Both the position numbers and the translations under genes were made by a program. From the NCBI RefSeq assembly GCF_000177215.2, contig NZ_CM001368.1, positions 2,978,017 to 3,042,016 of the forward strand: DNA of 64,000 nt, given 5' to 3'. The notes under the pieces were generated by a model, which was given only the letters and a program-made list of their open reading frames with translations, ran no database searches and was not told where the DNA came from. Numbering within the stretch: the first letter of the stretch is position 1; every line of letters begins with the position of its first letter. The stretch is from Solidesulfovibrio carbinoliphilus subsp. oakridgensis (lineage in GTDB: Bacteria; Desulfobacterota; Desulfovibrionia; Desulfovibrionales; Desulfovibrionaceae). Positions 33,733 to 43,080 of the stretch are shown in pieces.

Positions 33733-35312
33733 CCGGTCCCGGCTACGAGGCCTTTGGCCTGGACGGCGATTTCACCGCCGCCTTTCTGGCTGCCCGGCGG
33801 GTGGCCGATCTGGCCGGACGCGATCCCGCCGCCGTGGCGCCGGCCACGGTCACGGCCCTGCGAACCCTGCTCGCCCGAAACGACCACGCCCGGCAGACCC
33901 AGGCCCGCATCCTCTACCGCGAGGCGGCCGGGGCCCTCGTCACTTTGCTGGCCAAGGGGCCGCCGCATCTGGCCGGCCTGTCCCGGGAGGCCCTGGCCCG
34001 GGCCCTGGCCACGCCGGGCAAACCCCGCCTGGCCACGGCCGAGGCCGTGGGGGCCCTGCCCCTGGCCGGACTTCGCGGCCCGGACGTGCCGGTGCCGCCG
34101 TCCGTCGCCGGGCCGGCCACCTTTGCCGCCCTGTGCGGCCGGGCCGGGGCCGACCCCGCGGCCGGAGTCCGTCCCGCCGGCCGAAGCCTCCTTGTCCCGA
34201 CCCGCCGGCCGGACAGGCTCCTGGTGGTCAAGCGGCTGCGCCAGGGCGAGGATCCGTCCGGACTCGCCCGGGAGGCGGCCTGGATGGAGCACTGCGCCAC
34301 CCTTCCTTTTCCCGAGCCCTGCCACGTGCCGACCCCCTGCCGGGACGGCGAGCCGGTCCTTTTTGCCGTCCCGGACCTGCCGTTCCCCCTGGCCGGCCTG
34401 GACCCCGCCGGCCGGTGCCTGGCCTACCTGGCCCGGACCGACTATTTCGCCTACCCCAACGCCGCCGGCCCCCAGGCCCTGGCCGATGACGCCCTGGCCG
34501 GGGCGCTCGGCCGGGCCGCCTTCCTTTTCGGCTGGCTGGCCGGCCAAGGCATCCTCCACGAGGCCGCCATCCCGCTTTTCCACAACCGGGTCCAGCGCGG
34601 CCGGCGCGAGGACGGCGGGGTCTACGACTGGCGCCTGCCCGGCCGGCTCGACCGGTGGCTCCACTCGTCGCTCCACCCCAATTTCGGCCTGTCGGGCCTG
34701 CGCGACTTCGAACACCTCGTGGCCCTTGGCGACCGGACCGGCACCCTCTACCGCCGCCTGGGCGACCATCTGGTCAGCCTGTTTCTGGTCGCGGGCAGCG
34801 CCTTTCGCCTGCGCGACCCCGCCCTGGTCGGCACCCTCCCGGACGGCCGCCCGGCCGACGCCCGCCACCTCTTTGACGAGGACCTCCTGGCCCGTATCGT
34901 CGGCCACATCCATGGCCGCTACTTCGAGGGCTTTGTCGGCGAGGCCGGGGCGCGGGTGCCCTTCCACCCGCGCGAACTGGCCCGGCGCATGGTGGAGGAG
35001 ATGGGCGTGGACCGGCACATGGCCGAGCTTTTGCGCCTGGACGACCAGGCGGCGATGACCGACGCCGCCTTCGTGGCCTTTCTGACCGACCGGGGCCTGG
35101 CCCCGGCCGAGGCCGCCCGCCTGCGCCGGGGCCAGGCCGATGTGGAGCTGGCCACCGGCCCGCACCTCGGGGCGTTCAACAACCGCACCAGCCTCCCGGA
35201 ACTGAACGAAGCCACGGCCGCCTCCGTGGCCGCCTGCCTGGCCGCCCGCCACGAAAAGAGCGGAGAGAAGAGGCCTCCGGCGGCCGGGGGGGATCAGCCC
35301 CGGACCCCCTGA
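33729..35312 (+). CDS. Predicted kinase-fold protein, possibly SidJ-related pseudokinase
   Basis: Large protein of 527 residues without an obvious enzymatic family. A kinase-like core can be traced: RLLVVKRLRQGED (beta-3 Lys), REAAWMEHC (helix C Glu), GILHEAAIPLFHNRVQRGRRED (catalytic-loop position) and GVYDWRLPGRLDRWLHSSLHPNFG (DFG-like Asp and a conserved HPN block). This pattern recalls the SidJ-type pseudokinase/glutamylase family that I believe is annotated in some Desulfovibrionaceae; the match is from memory and weak. An N-terminal helical region (1-110) precedes the core. The start is GTG inside the stop of the receiver gene. The last residues (RPPAAGGDQPRTP) are encoded by repeat copy F, so the original C-terminus was probably near residue 514. 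Confidence 0.5.
   Translation: MTGPGYEAFGLDGDFTAAFLAARRVADLAGRDPAAVAPATVTALRTLLARNDHARQTQARILYREAAGALVTLLAKGPPHLAGLSREALARALATPGKPRLATAEAVGALPLAGLRGPDVPVPPSVAGPATFAALCGRAGADPAAGVRPAGRSLLVPTRRPDRLLVVKRLRQGEDPSGLAREAAWMEHCATLPFPEPCHVPTPCRDGEPVLFAVPDLPFPLAGLDPAGRCLAYLARTDYFAYPNAAGPQALADDALAGALGRAAFLFGWLAGQGILHEAAIPLFHNRVQRGRREDGGVYDWRLPGRLDRWLHSSLHPNFGLSGLRDFEHLVALGDRTGTLYRRLGDHLVSLFLVAGSAFRLRDPALVGTLPDGRPADARHLFDEDLLARIVGHIHGRYFEGFVGEAGARVPFHPRELARRMVEEMGVDRHMAELLRLDDQAAMTDAAFVAFLTDRGLAPAEAARLRRGQADVELATGPHLGAFNNRTSLPELNEATAASVAACLAARHEKSGEKRPPAAGGDQPRTP
35271..35310 (+). repeat. Dispersed palindromic repeat, copy F, inside a coding 3' end
   Basis: AGGCCTCCGGCGGCC, G-run, GATCA, short C-run and GGACCCCC, then CCCCCTGAAAGGGGG hairpin to 35319. 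The first part is translated as the tail of the pseudokinase-like protein, and the stop codon TGA (35310-35312) is formed at the repeat's end. Confidence 0.85.
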
Positions 35313-35392
35313 AAGGGGGCTGCCGCAACGGGGCTTGGGGCGTCGGCGTTCCGGTCTTGCGATCGGCTCGCGGCGGACAGGTGAAAAGGCGC

Positions 35393-35422
35393 TTGACAAA
35401 GTCACCGGTCGGTGACTATTAC
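35393..35422 (+). promoter_or_regulatory. Promoter of the TetR gene with operator in the spacer
   Basis: -35 TTGACA (35393-35398), 18-base spacer and -10 TATTAC (35417-35422). The palindrome GTCACCGGTCGGTGAC fills the spacer, so repressor bound there would block polymerase: a plain autoregulation layout. Confidence 0.75.
35401..35416. promoter_or_regulatory. TetR operator 1
   Basis: GTCACCG-GT-CGGTGAC, perfect 7-base arms around a 2-base centre. The same architecture recurs at 36097-36112. Confidence 0.75.
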
Positions 35423-35429
35423 CCGGGGC

Positions 35430-36071
35430 ATGGAACGAGAGAGCAAGGTCGCCGGCAGGGACCGGCCAAGGGACCGCGAGGCCACCAAGAAGCTCCTTAT
35501 GGACGCTGTGGGCCGGGTCCTGGCCAAGCAGGGGTTCCGGTCCGTCGGGGTCAATACCGTGGCCCGGGAAGCCGGCGTGGATAAGGTGCTCATCTACCGC
35601 TATTTCGACGGCCTGCCCGGGCTTGTGGCCGCGTTTTCCAAGGAGGGCGACCTCTGGCCGAGCCTTGAGGAACTGACCGGCGGTGATCTGGTGGCTTTCC
35701 TGGCCCTGCCGCTTGCCGAGCGGATGGTCGTCGTCACCCGCAACTACATGCGCGGCATCCGGGCCCGGCCGCTCACCCAGGAGATCCTGGCCTGGCGGTT
35801 TCTCGAGCAAAACGAGTTGACCGATGCCCTGGACCTTGCCCGGGAACTGATGGGGACCCGGCTCCGGGAACTCGTCAAGGTCGATGGCGACGCCTTGGGA
35901 GTGGACATGCAGGCTTTTAGCGCCGTGATCGGCGCGGTCATCAACCATCTGGCCGTCCGCGCCCGGCAGGAAAAGACCTTTGTCGGCCTCGCCCTCGACG
36001 ACGAGGCCACCTGGGAACGTCTGGAAGCCATGCTGGCCCGGATCACCTGGAGCATCATTGGCGGGGCGTAG
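35430..36071 (+). CDS. TetR/AcrR family transcriptional regulator
   Basis: Regulator of 213 residues. N-terminal helix-turn-helix (about 15-65): REATKKLLMDAVGRVLAKQGF, VGVNTVAREAGVDKVLIYRYFDGLPGL. The C-terminal ligand domain is of the type with LARELMGTRLRELV. The effector is unknown. Start ATG 35430; a GTG at 35412 is in frame but lies inside the operator and -10 region, so it is unlikely. Operators before this gene and before the next gene indicate control of itself and of the outer membrane protein gene downstream. Confidence 0.93.
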   Translation: MERESKVAGRDRPRDREATKKLLMDAVGRVLAKQGFRSVGVNTVAREAGVDKVLIYRYFDGLPGLVAAFSKEGDLWPSLEELTGGDLVAFLALPLAERMVVVTRNYMRGIRARPLTQEILAWRFLEQNELTDALDLARELMGTRLRELVKVDGDALGVDMQAFSAVIGAVINHLAVRARQEKTFVGLALDDEATWERLEAMLARITWSIIGGA

Positions 36072-36096
36072 CGTGGCCCTTTTTTTTGAACCTTAT

Positions 36097-36112
36097 GTCA
36101 CCAGTTGGTGAC
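36097..36112. promoter_or_regulatory. TetR operator 2, in front of the outer membrane protein gene
   Basis: GTCACCA-GT-TGGTGAC, perfect 7-base arms, differing from operator 1 by one symmetric pair. It lies 26 bases after the TetR stop and 181 bases before the next start codon; TTGAAC just upstream (36086-36091) may be the -35 box. Confidence 0.72.
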
Positions 36113-36292
36113 TAAAGAGGCGCTGGGAAGGCGGGGAGGTGTGCCGTGAACAACGAGAGCGAACAGCGTTCAGGGAGCGGCGGGAGGGCGGCGGGAACGG
36201 GGGAAGGCCGGCTTGGCCGTGGGGCGCGTTGCTCCATGCCGAGCGTCGGGCAACAGGAACCGACAGGGCGGGGAAACCGGAAGGGGGTGTGT

Positions 36293-37303
36293 ATGGATAC
36301 GGTGCGCGAGGTTGGAAAGGCTTCGAGGCAAAGGCGCGGGGACACGCTGTGGCCCTGGTTGTTTGGATTTGCCCTCTTGGCCGCGACGCTGCTCCTGGCG
36401 GGCTTGGGCGAGGCCCGGGCGGCCGACGAGGCCGGGACGGAGGTGGAGGAGGATCTTGCCGCCATGGGTGAGACGGCCAGGGAGAAGCGGGCCAAGGACG
36501 GACCGGTCGCCAAGGGGATCAGGGTCGAGGGTGGGGCGAGCTACGTGGCTCCGGCCGCTGTCTCGGGCGCGAAAATGGCCGCCTGGCGGGAAGAGGCCAA
36601 AGTTTCCTATGACACGGGGCCTGTCGCGGTCGATCTCGGCTACGCCGGGACGTCGTATGATTTCTCCAGGACCGGCCGCTTGCCTTTTGGCGGGGAAGCG
36701 CCCTTTGACGCCCTGCACAAATGGAACGCGGGCGTGACGGTCAAGGGCGGACTTTGGCCGGGGGGGAGCGGCTTCGTCGGGCTGCGGGGGAACCTGGGCT
36801 ATGCCCGTGATCCCGGCGAGGGACTGGTCGGCGCGTCCGCCCTGGCCGGCCTGATTATTCCCCTGGGAAGCCAGTGGGCGGTCACCGCCGGCGGCGGCGT
36901 CTCCTATGACCGGGTTCAGACCCGGTTCGTGCCGGTGGCCGGTCTGCGCTACGCCTGCGCCGCTGTTCCGGAATTGACGGTCGATATCGGCTTTCCCCGC
37001 ACCGAGGTGGCCTGGCGCGGCGGCACCTGGTGGGGCCTTCGCCTGACCGGCAGCGTCGACGGCGGCACCTACAAGCTGGCGGACGACAGCCCGGCCGCGC
37101 CGGACGGCTACGTCTCCCTGTTTTCCGCCCGGGCCGGGGCCTGGCTCGATCTGCGACCGGCCGCCGGCCTGTCCGTCAGCCTCGGAGCGCTCTATGCGCT
37201 GCCCGGGACCATGACGTTTTATCGGGAAAGCGGCTCCCGCATCAAGGAATACGGCGTTGGCGGCGCGCCCGGCGGCGCGGCTCGGCTGCGCTACGAGTTC
37301 TAG
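36293..37303 (+). CDS. Predicted outer membrane beta-barrel protein
   Basis: Exported protein of 336 residues. After a basic N-terminus the signal segment LWPWLFGFALLAATLLLAGLGEARA ends at AxA before ADEAG, given here in parts: hydrophobic core about 22-42, cleavage near 47. The mature part has alternating hydrophobic/polar strands rich in Gly, Tyr and Trp, and ends in RLRYEF, the terminal aromatic typical of barrels folded by BamA. The ligand is unknown. Start ATG 36293 follows AAGGGGG; the open frame begins earlier at 36146 but that part is arginine/glycine-rich and unlikely. Predicted to be repressed by the TetR protein upstream. Confidence 0.75.
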   Translation: MDTVREVGKASRQRRGDTLWPWLFGFALLAATLLLAGLGEARAADEAGTEVEEDLAAMGETAREKRAKDGPVAKGIRVEGGASYVAPAAVSGAKMAAWREEAKVSYDTGPVAVDLGYAGTSYDFSRTGRLPFGGEAPFDALHKWNAGVTVKGGLWPGGSGFVGLRGNLGYARDPGEGLVGASALAGLIIPLGSQWAVTAGGGVSYDRVQTRFVPVAGLRYACAAVPELTVDIGFPRTEVAWRGGTWWGLRLTGSVDGGTYKLADDSPAAPDGYVSLFSARAGAWLDLRPAAGLSVSLGALYALPGTMTFYRESGSRIKEYGVGGAPGGAARLRYEF

Positions 37304-37385
37304 GCTTTCTCCCGCCCCCCTATTGGCGTCGCCGTCGCCGTCCGATAGGAAGGAGGCGGCGACAAGGGCCGGTGGGAGGAAAAAG

Positions 37386-38279
37386 ATGGCACGGACAGGC
37401 AGGGGGATGATCGAGGCGCTCGACCGGCTCGGGCTCCTCAAGTACGTCCTGGCCGCGCTCTTTGCCGGCACGGCCCTTGCCCTGACCGTTGGCGCCTATT
37501 TCTACGAGGAGGCGGGCCACCGGCCGCCCCGGCCCGTCCTGCCGCCGCCGGTCCTGGCCCTGGTGGCGGCGCAGGCGCCCGTGGACGGGCACGTCTTTCG
37601 CGCCCCGGCCTCCCGGGCCGTGCGTTTCGCCGCCGCGCCCGAACCGCCGGCCGGGTTTTCCTTCTACGACATCGCGGCCGACGAGACCCCGGCCTCCCTG
37701 GCCGCCAAGCTCGCGCGCAAACGGTTTAAGGTCGGACGCGGCCGGGGCGAGGCCTGCAACTTCGCCTATCCCCTGTCCGATCCCGCCGGCGGCCGGGAAG
37801 CGGTGGCGGCCTTCATCCGGGACCGCAGCCGGGAGTGTTGCGCCCTGGCCGGCGAGCTGCCCGGACAGCTCGTCACCTACGCCTTTTCCCGGACCGCCGC
37901 GCCTACGGCGGCCAAGGCCGGCCCCATCGCCGGGGCGGCGGTCTTTTCCGAGGTCGGGGCCGGCCTTTTGACGCTCAATCTGCGCTTTTCCGAAAACCTC
38001 GACGGCTACCAGACCGCCCTGTCCACCTACCTGACCGGCCGGTTCGGGCCGCCCTCGTCCCTGGGGCAGACGGGAGGGGAGGGTCGGCCGGGGCAGGCCT
38101 GGGCCCGGGAAGGGGGCTTGGTCACCATGGTCCGAAACGGCGGGGCCCTGTCGGTCACCGCCTACTACGCCGCCAACATCGAACGCCACGCCGCCCTGGC
38201 CGCCAAGCTGGCCGGCCGCCCCTCCCCCCGCCCGTCCGGCCAGGCCGGAGGCCGGCTGGCCATGGCCGTCGTCCCGTAG
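37386..38279 (+). CDS. Hypothetical membrane-anchored protein
   Basis: Protein of 297 residues that I do not recognise. One transmembrane segment near residues 19-40 (YVLAALFAGTALALTVGAYFY), then a Pro-rich linker and a periplasmic domain of about 230 residues containing two Cys sites (GEACNFAYP and RECCALAG). The middle region (FSENLDGYQTALSTYLTGRFGPPSS) looks like a small globular domain. It lies 82 bases after the barrel protein gene with GGGAGG before the start, so both may form one TetR-controlled operon. Confidence 0.65.
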   Translation: MARTGRGMIEALDRLGLLKYVLAALFAGTALALTVGAYFYEEAGHRPPRPVLPPPVLALVAAQAPVDGHVFRAPASRAVRFAAAPEPPAGFSFYDIAADETPASLAAKLARKRFKVGRGRGEACNFAYPLSDPAGGREAVAAFIRDRSRECCALAGELPGQLVTYAFSRTAAPTAAKAGPIAGAAVFSEVGAGLLTLNLRFSENLDGYQTALSTYLTGRFGPPSSLGQTGGEGRPGQAWAREGGLVTMVRNGGALSVTAYYAANIERHAALAAKLAGRPSPRPSGQAGGRLAMAVVP

Positions 38280-38473
38280 GCGGCCCGAAGCCGCCCCCGC
38301 CGGCGGCCGAAAAACCCATGCGCCGTCCCGGGCCAACGGCGCCGCCCGTTGCCTCCGACCGAAGTTCCGGCCCGGCCTGATCGCGGCGGCGGGCGCCGGC
38401 CTTTCCACCACCGCCCCTTCTTTCTCCCGGAGGACCCGGCCCAGGCGCGCAGGCCGGCGGCCGGACGCAAAAA

Positions 38474-38501
38474 GGCCGGGGTCCTGGCGAGGACCCCGGC
38501 C
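38474..38501 (-). terminator. Intrinsic terminator of the porin gene
   Basis: Perfect 12-base arms GGCCGGGGTCCT / AGGACCCCGGCC with loop of four, followed on the minus strand by TTTTTGCG. It begins 28 bases after the porin stop. Confidence 0.92.
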
Positions 38502-38528
38502 CGGCGTTGGTCGCGGTGCGACAGTCGT

Positions 38529-40022
38529 CTAGAACGTGTACTTCAGGCCGAACGCGACCTTCCAGGCGTCCTCGGCCTTGTTGGCCAGGCGGCGGCCCCA
38601 GACGTTCTTCTGGAACTCGCCCGGGATGGCCCAGCCGGTTTCGAGGATAAGCGCCAGGTTTTCGTACAGCATGTACTTGGTGTCGAAGTTCAGGCCAATG
38701 ACCCATTCCTTGTCGGTCAGGTCGCGGCCCATCTGGAAGATGGGGTTGCTGCCGAGCACGAAGTTGGCATAGCGGATGGCCTTGGCCGAGTTGTTGCCGT
38801 GGACGTAGGCAAAGGTCAGGCGGTGGGTCAGCTGGTCGAGGAAGCTCATGTTGTTGAGCGAGGCGCCGAATCCCCAGGCGCCGAGCGGCGAGATGCCCAT
38901 GTTGGAGCCCTTGACCAGCTCCTGGCCGCCGTCGAACAGGAAGCTGTTGCCCGCGTTCCAGCTCTGGGTGCCGCCGTTGTGCTCGCCGCCGCGGCCGGAG
39001 CCGGGGAAGAAGTTCGGCATGCGCTCGGAGCCGTTTCTCGTGGAGCTGTCCTCGCCCGTGGACCAGAAGCCGAAGGCCTGGGGCGTGACCATGGTCAGGC
39101 CCGTGTATTCCGCCGCCGCATCGATGAACCAGCCGTTGCGGACGTTCTTGCGGTATTCGTTCATGCCGTGCTGGCCCCAGATGACGTCGGCGTAGAACTT
39201 GAAGGGATCAAACGTCGTGACTTCCAGGGTGGTGCCGGCCCACAGGGCGGTGATGAAGTTGTTTTTCCAGCCGACGGGTCCGACCGTGAACAGGCCCGAG
39301 GAGATCAGGCCTTCGGCCCAACCGGCCTCGGACAGGTAGTGGCCGCCCTTGCCGCCGACGCCGAACAAGGCCCACGGGGTGGCCTTGAAGCCCTCGATGG
39401 TGATGGGCAGGGCCAGCATGTAGCCCTCTTCGTTGGAGTAGACCGACGTGGTGGTCGGCGCGTAGGTCCGGTCGCTCGAGATGGTGCGCACGTAGGCCAA
39501 GACCAGGCTCAGGTGGTCCGGGATCAGCGGCGCCGAGATGATCAGCGAGGCCACGTCTTCGTCGAACACGATGCTGCCGGCGAAAAACGAGCTCTGGGGA
39601 ATGGAGGCCGGCTGGAGACCGGCCGAGATCTGGATGTCGCAACCCGGCCACTTGAACTGCAGGTAGGCCTGGTAGACTTCCACGGCCACGGTCGGGTTGG
39701 CGGCCGTGAAGGTGCCGTGGCCCCAGGTGTCCTCGACCAGCACGCCCAGGCGGAACTTCACGGCTTCATTGGCGATGAAGTCCGAGCGCAGGCGGAAGCG
39801 CTCCCAGATTTCGAAACGGTCTTCGGTCTTGGTGCCGGCGCCCTGGATGGTGCCGGCCTCGTTGATCCATTTGGCGCTGTTCCAGCCGGTGAAATTCCGG
39901 TTGGCGAAAAAGTTGCCATAGACGAGCGCGTCGCCCGTCATCCGCACCTCGGTGGCTGCCTGGGCGCGGACCGCAGCCGTCATCATAAGGACGGCCGCCA
40001 GAATGCAGACAAAACGTTTCAT
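38529..40022 (-). CDS. Outer membrane homotrimeric porin (Desulfovibrio type)
   Basis: Porin of 497 residues with signal peptide MKRFVCILAAVLMMTAAVRAQA (cut at AQA near residue 22, length given only as start). The mature protein begins ATEVRMTGDALVYGNFFANRNF, shown in part: TEVRMTGDALVYGNF, a typical barrel opening. Many Gly/aromatic strands follow, and it ends WKVAFGLKYTF with terminal Phe. This family is the abundant general porin of Desulfovibrio. Ribosome binding site GGAGGAGGG. Codon use is strongly biased, as in highly expressed genes. Confidence 0.92.
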   Translation of the reverse strand: MKRFVCILAAVLMMTAAVRAQAATEVRMTGDALVYGNFFANRNFTGWNSAKWINEAGTIQGAGTKTEDRFEIWERFRLRSDFIANEAVKFRLGVLVEDTWGHGTFTAANPTVAVEVYQAYLQFKWPGCDIQISAGLQPASIPQSSFFAGSIVFDEDVASLIISAPLIPDHLSLVLAYVRTISSDRTYAPTTTSVYSNEEGYMLALPITIEGFKATPWALFGVGGKGGHYLSEAGWAEGLISSGLFTVGPVGWKNNFITALWAGTTLEVTTFDPFKFYADVIWGQHGMNEYRKNVRNGWFIDAAAEYTGLTMVTPQAFGFWSTGEDSSTRNGSERMPNFFPGSGRGGEHNGGTQSWNAGNSFLFDGGQELVKGSNMGISPLGAWGFGASLNNMSFLDQLTHRLTFAYVHGNNSAKAIRYANFVLGSNPIFQMGRDLTDKEWVIGLNFDTKYMLYENLALILETGWAIPGEFQKNVWGRRLANKAEDAWKVAFGLKYTF

Positions 40023-40123
40023 GATTCCCTCCTCCGTAGCGAGTGTTCCCCAAAACGCAACCAACGCCCGAACATGGAAACAGGCCCGGACCTGTCGCGG
40101 TCCGGGCCGTGGCGCGCCCCAGC

Positions 40124-40618
40124 CTAGAACGGCAGCGGCTTGCCCGAGAGAAGCAGAAAAGCCGGGATGTAAAGCCCGACAGGGACCCATATGATCAGCG
40201 ACCAGGCAAGCAGCCGGCCGGACAGTTTGCCGTAAGCGTTGAGCCAGACTTCAAGCGTCAGGACCGTGTACCCGGCACAGGCCAGCGTGAAGTAGTTGCT
40301 CCCTTTGACATGGTAGTAAAGCAGCATATAGATGAACGATACGATGGCAACCGTCAAGCTGACGTTGCCGACGGACTTCATGTTGTCGAGGCCGGTCAGA
40401 AGGGCGTAGGCGACGGTGCAGTAGAGCAGCCCGTGTGCAAAAAGCAGGCCGGCCGTGAACGCATCGTTTTGTATGACGTTGATGAATGCGCCGAGAACGA
40501 CGCAAATGCCGACAAAGGCGCAGATGGCGCCCGTGCCTTTCGCTTCCCCGTAGCCGAGAAAAAGCAGGGCCACAGGCAACCACATCAAGGAAATGGCGAT
40601 CAAGATAGCCAGCGTCAT
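40124..40618 (-). CDS. AmiS/UreI family channel protein
   Basis: Inner membrane protein of 164 residues with six hydrophobic segments, the size of AmiS/UreI urea or short-chain amide channels. Recognisable features: LFLGYGEAKGTGAICAFVG after helix 1, GLLFAHGLLYCTVAYALL, and the C-terminal LIIWVPVGLYIPAFLLL. No urease or amidase gene is adjacent. Start ATG 40618 is preceded by GGTGGGGGA; a frame opening at 40666 would add 16 polar residues and is rejected. Base composition is less GC-rich than neighbouring genes. The family call is moderate. Confidence 0.7.
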   Translation of the reverse strand: MTLAILIAISLMWLPVALLFLGYGEAKGTGAICAFVGICVVLGAFINVIQNDAFTAGLLFAHGLLYCTVAYALLTGLDNMKSVGNVSLTVAIVSFIYMLLYYHVKGSNYFTLACAGYTVLTLEVWLNAYGKLSGRLLAWSLIIWVPVGLYIPAFLLLSGKPLPF

Positions 40619-41250
40619 TACATCCCCCACCGGTTCTGGTTGAATCTTCCCAAATCCTCCCGCCATGGATCACGCGTTTACACCAGAAAGCCTCACCCGG
40701 GATATTCGGATCGCCGGCAAGGCGCGCCGCTCCCTCCGAAAAACCGCACCCGGCGCGGGAGCCGCCCACACACCGGTGCCTGCCTTTTCGGAAACACATC
40801 CGCTGCCACGGAGCATCAGGTATCGCGACTCCCTGGCAAATACCGATCCGTAATGAAAGACATTAAATTTCAGTTAGATAAAAAATAATGTGGCCAAACC
40901 GTGACAGTCGGTGGGACTTAGGCACACAGTTTTGCATGCCGCAACCGCCCGGCCGACGAGGCATTTTGGCAAAAAACCAATAAAAAAGACCGGTTGGCTG
41001 GAAGGGAAGATTTGTCCTGGGGCGGCGAGGAATTGGGTCAAAACTTCCCAGAAAAATTGTCGGGTAAAAATTACCCGCCGGAAAAAACATGGCCGCCGTC
41101 CGGGACCGGCCGGCTCCGGCCGGATATGTTGAAATGCGCGGCAAGGCGGGCTAAGACTGGCACACCGTGATCAGGACGGATGCCGGGCGAGACGTTCGCC
41201 GGCATCATGGCCGGGCGGCAAGCAAGCCCCGAACGCGGGCAGGAGAGACT
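40619..41250. other. Non-coding region between the AmiS-like gene and glmS
   Basis: 632 bases with no credible gene. The part 40855-41100 is A/T-rich compared with the rest. It contains a hairpin or operator CGGGTAA-AAA-TTACCCG at 41061-41077, which would be in the glmS leader. I find no glmS ribozyme-like core or clear promoter by eye. Confidence 0.5.
41061..41077. promoter_or_regulatory. Inverted repeat upstream of glmS
   Basis: CGGGTAA and TTACCCG, exact complements around AAA, 174 bases before the glmS start. Could be an operator in the promoter or a small leader hairpin; no known regulator is matched. Confidence 0.4.
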
Positions 41251-43074
<1,824 letters not shown>

Positions 43075-43080
43075 GGGCTG

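Noticed and set aside
40836..40850. Sigma-54-like site CGGATCGGTATTTGC upstream of the AmiS-like gene
   Set aside because: Only GG/GC spacing and part of the -24 match; no activator sites nearby, and the gene would have a 200-base leader.
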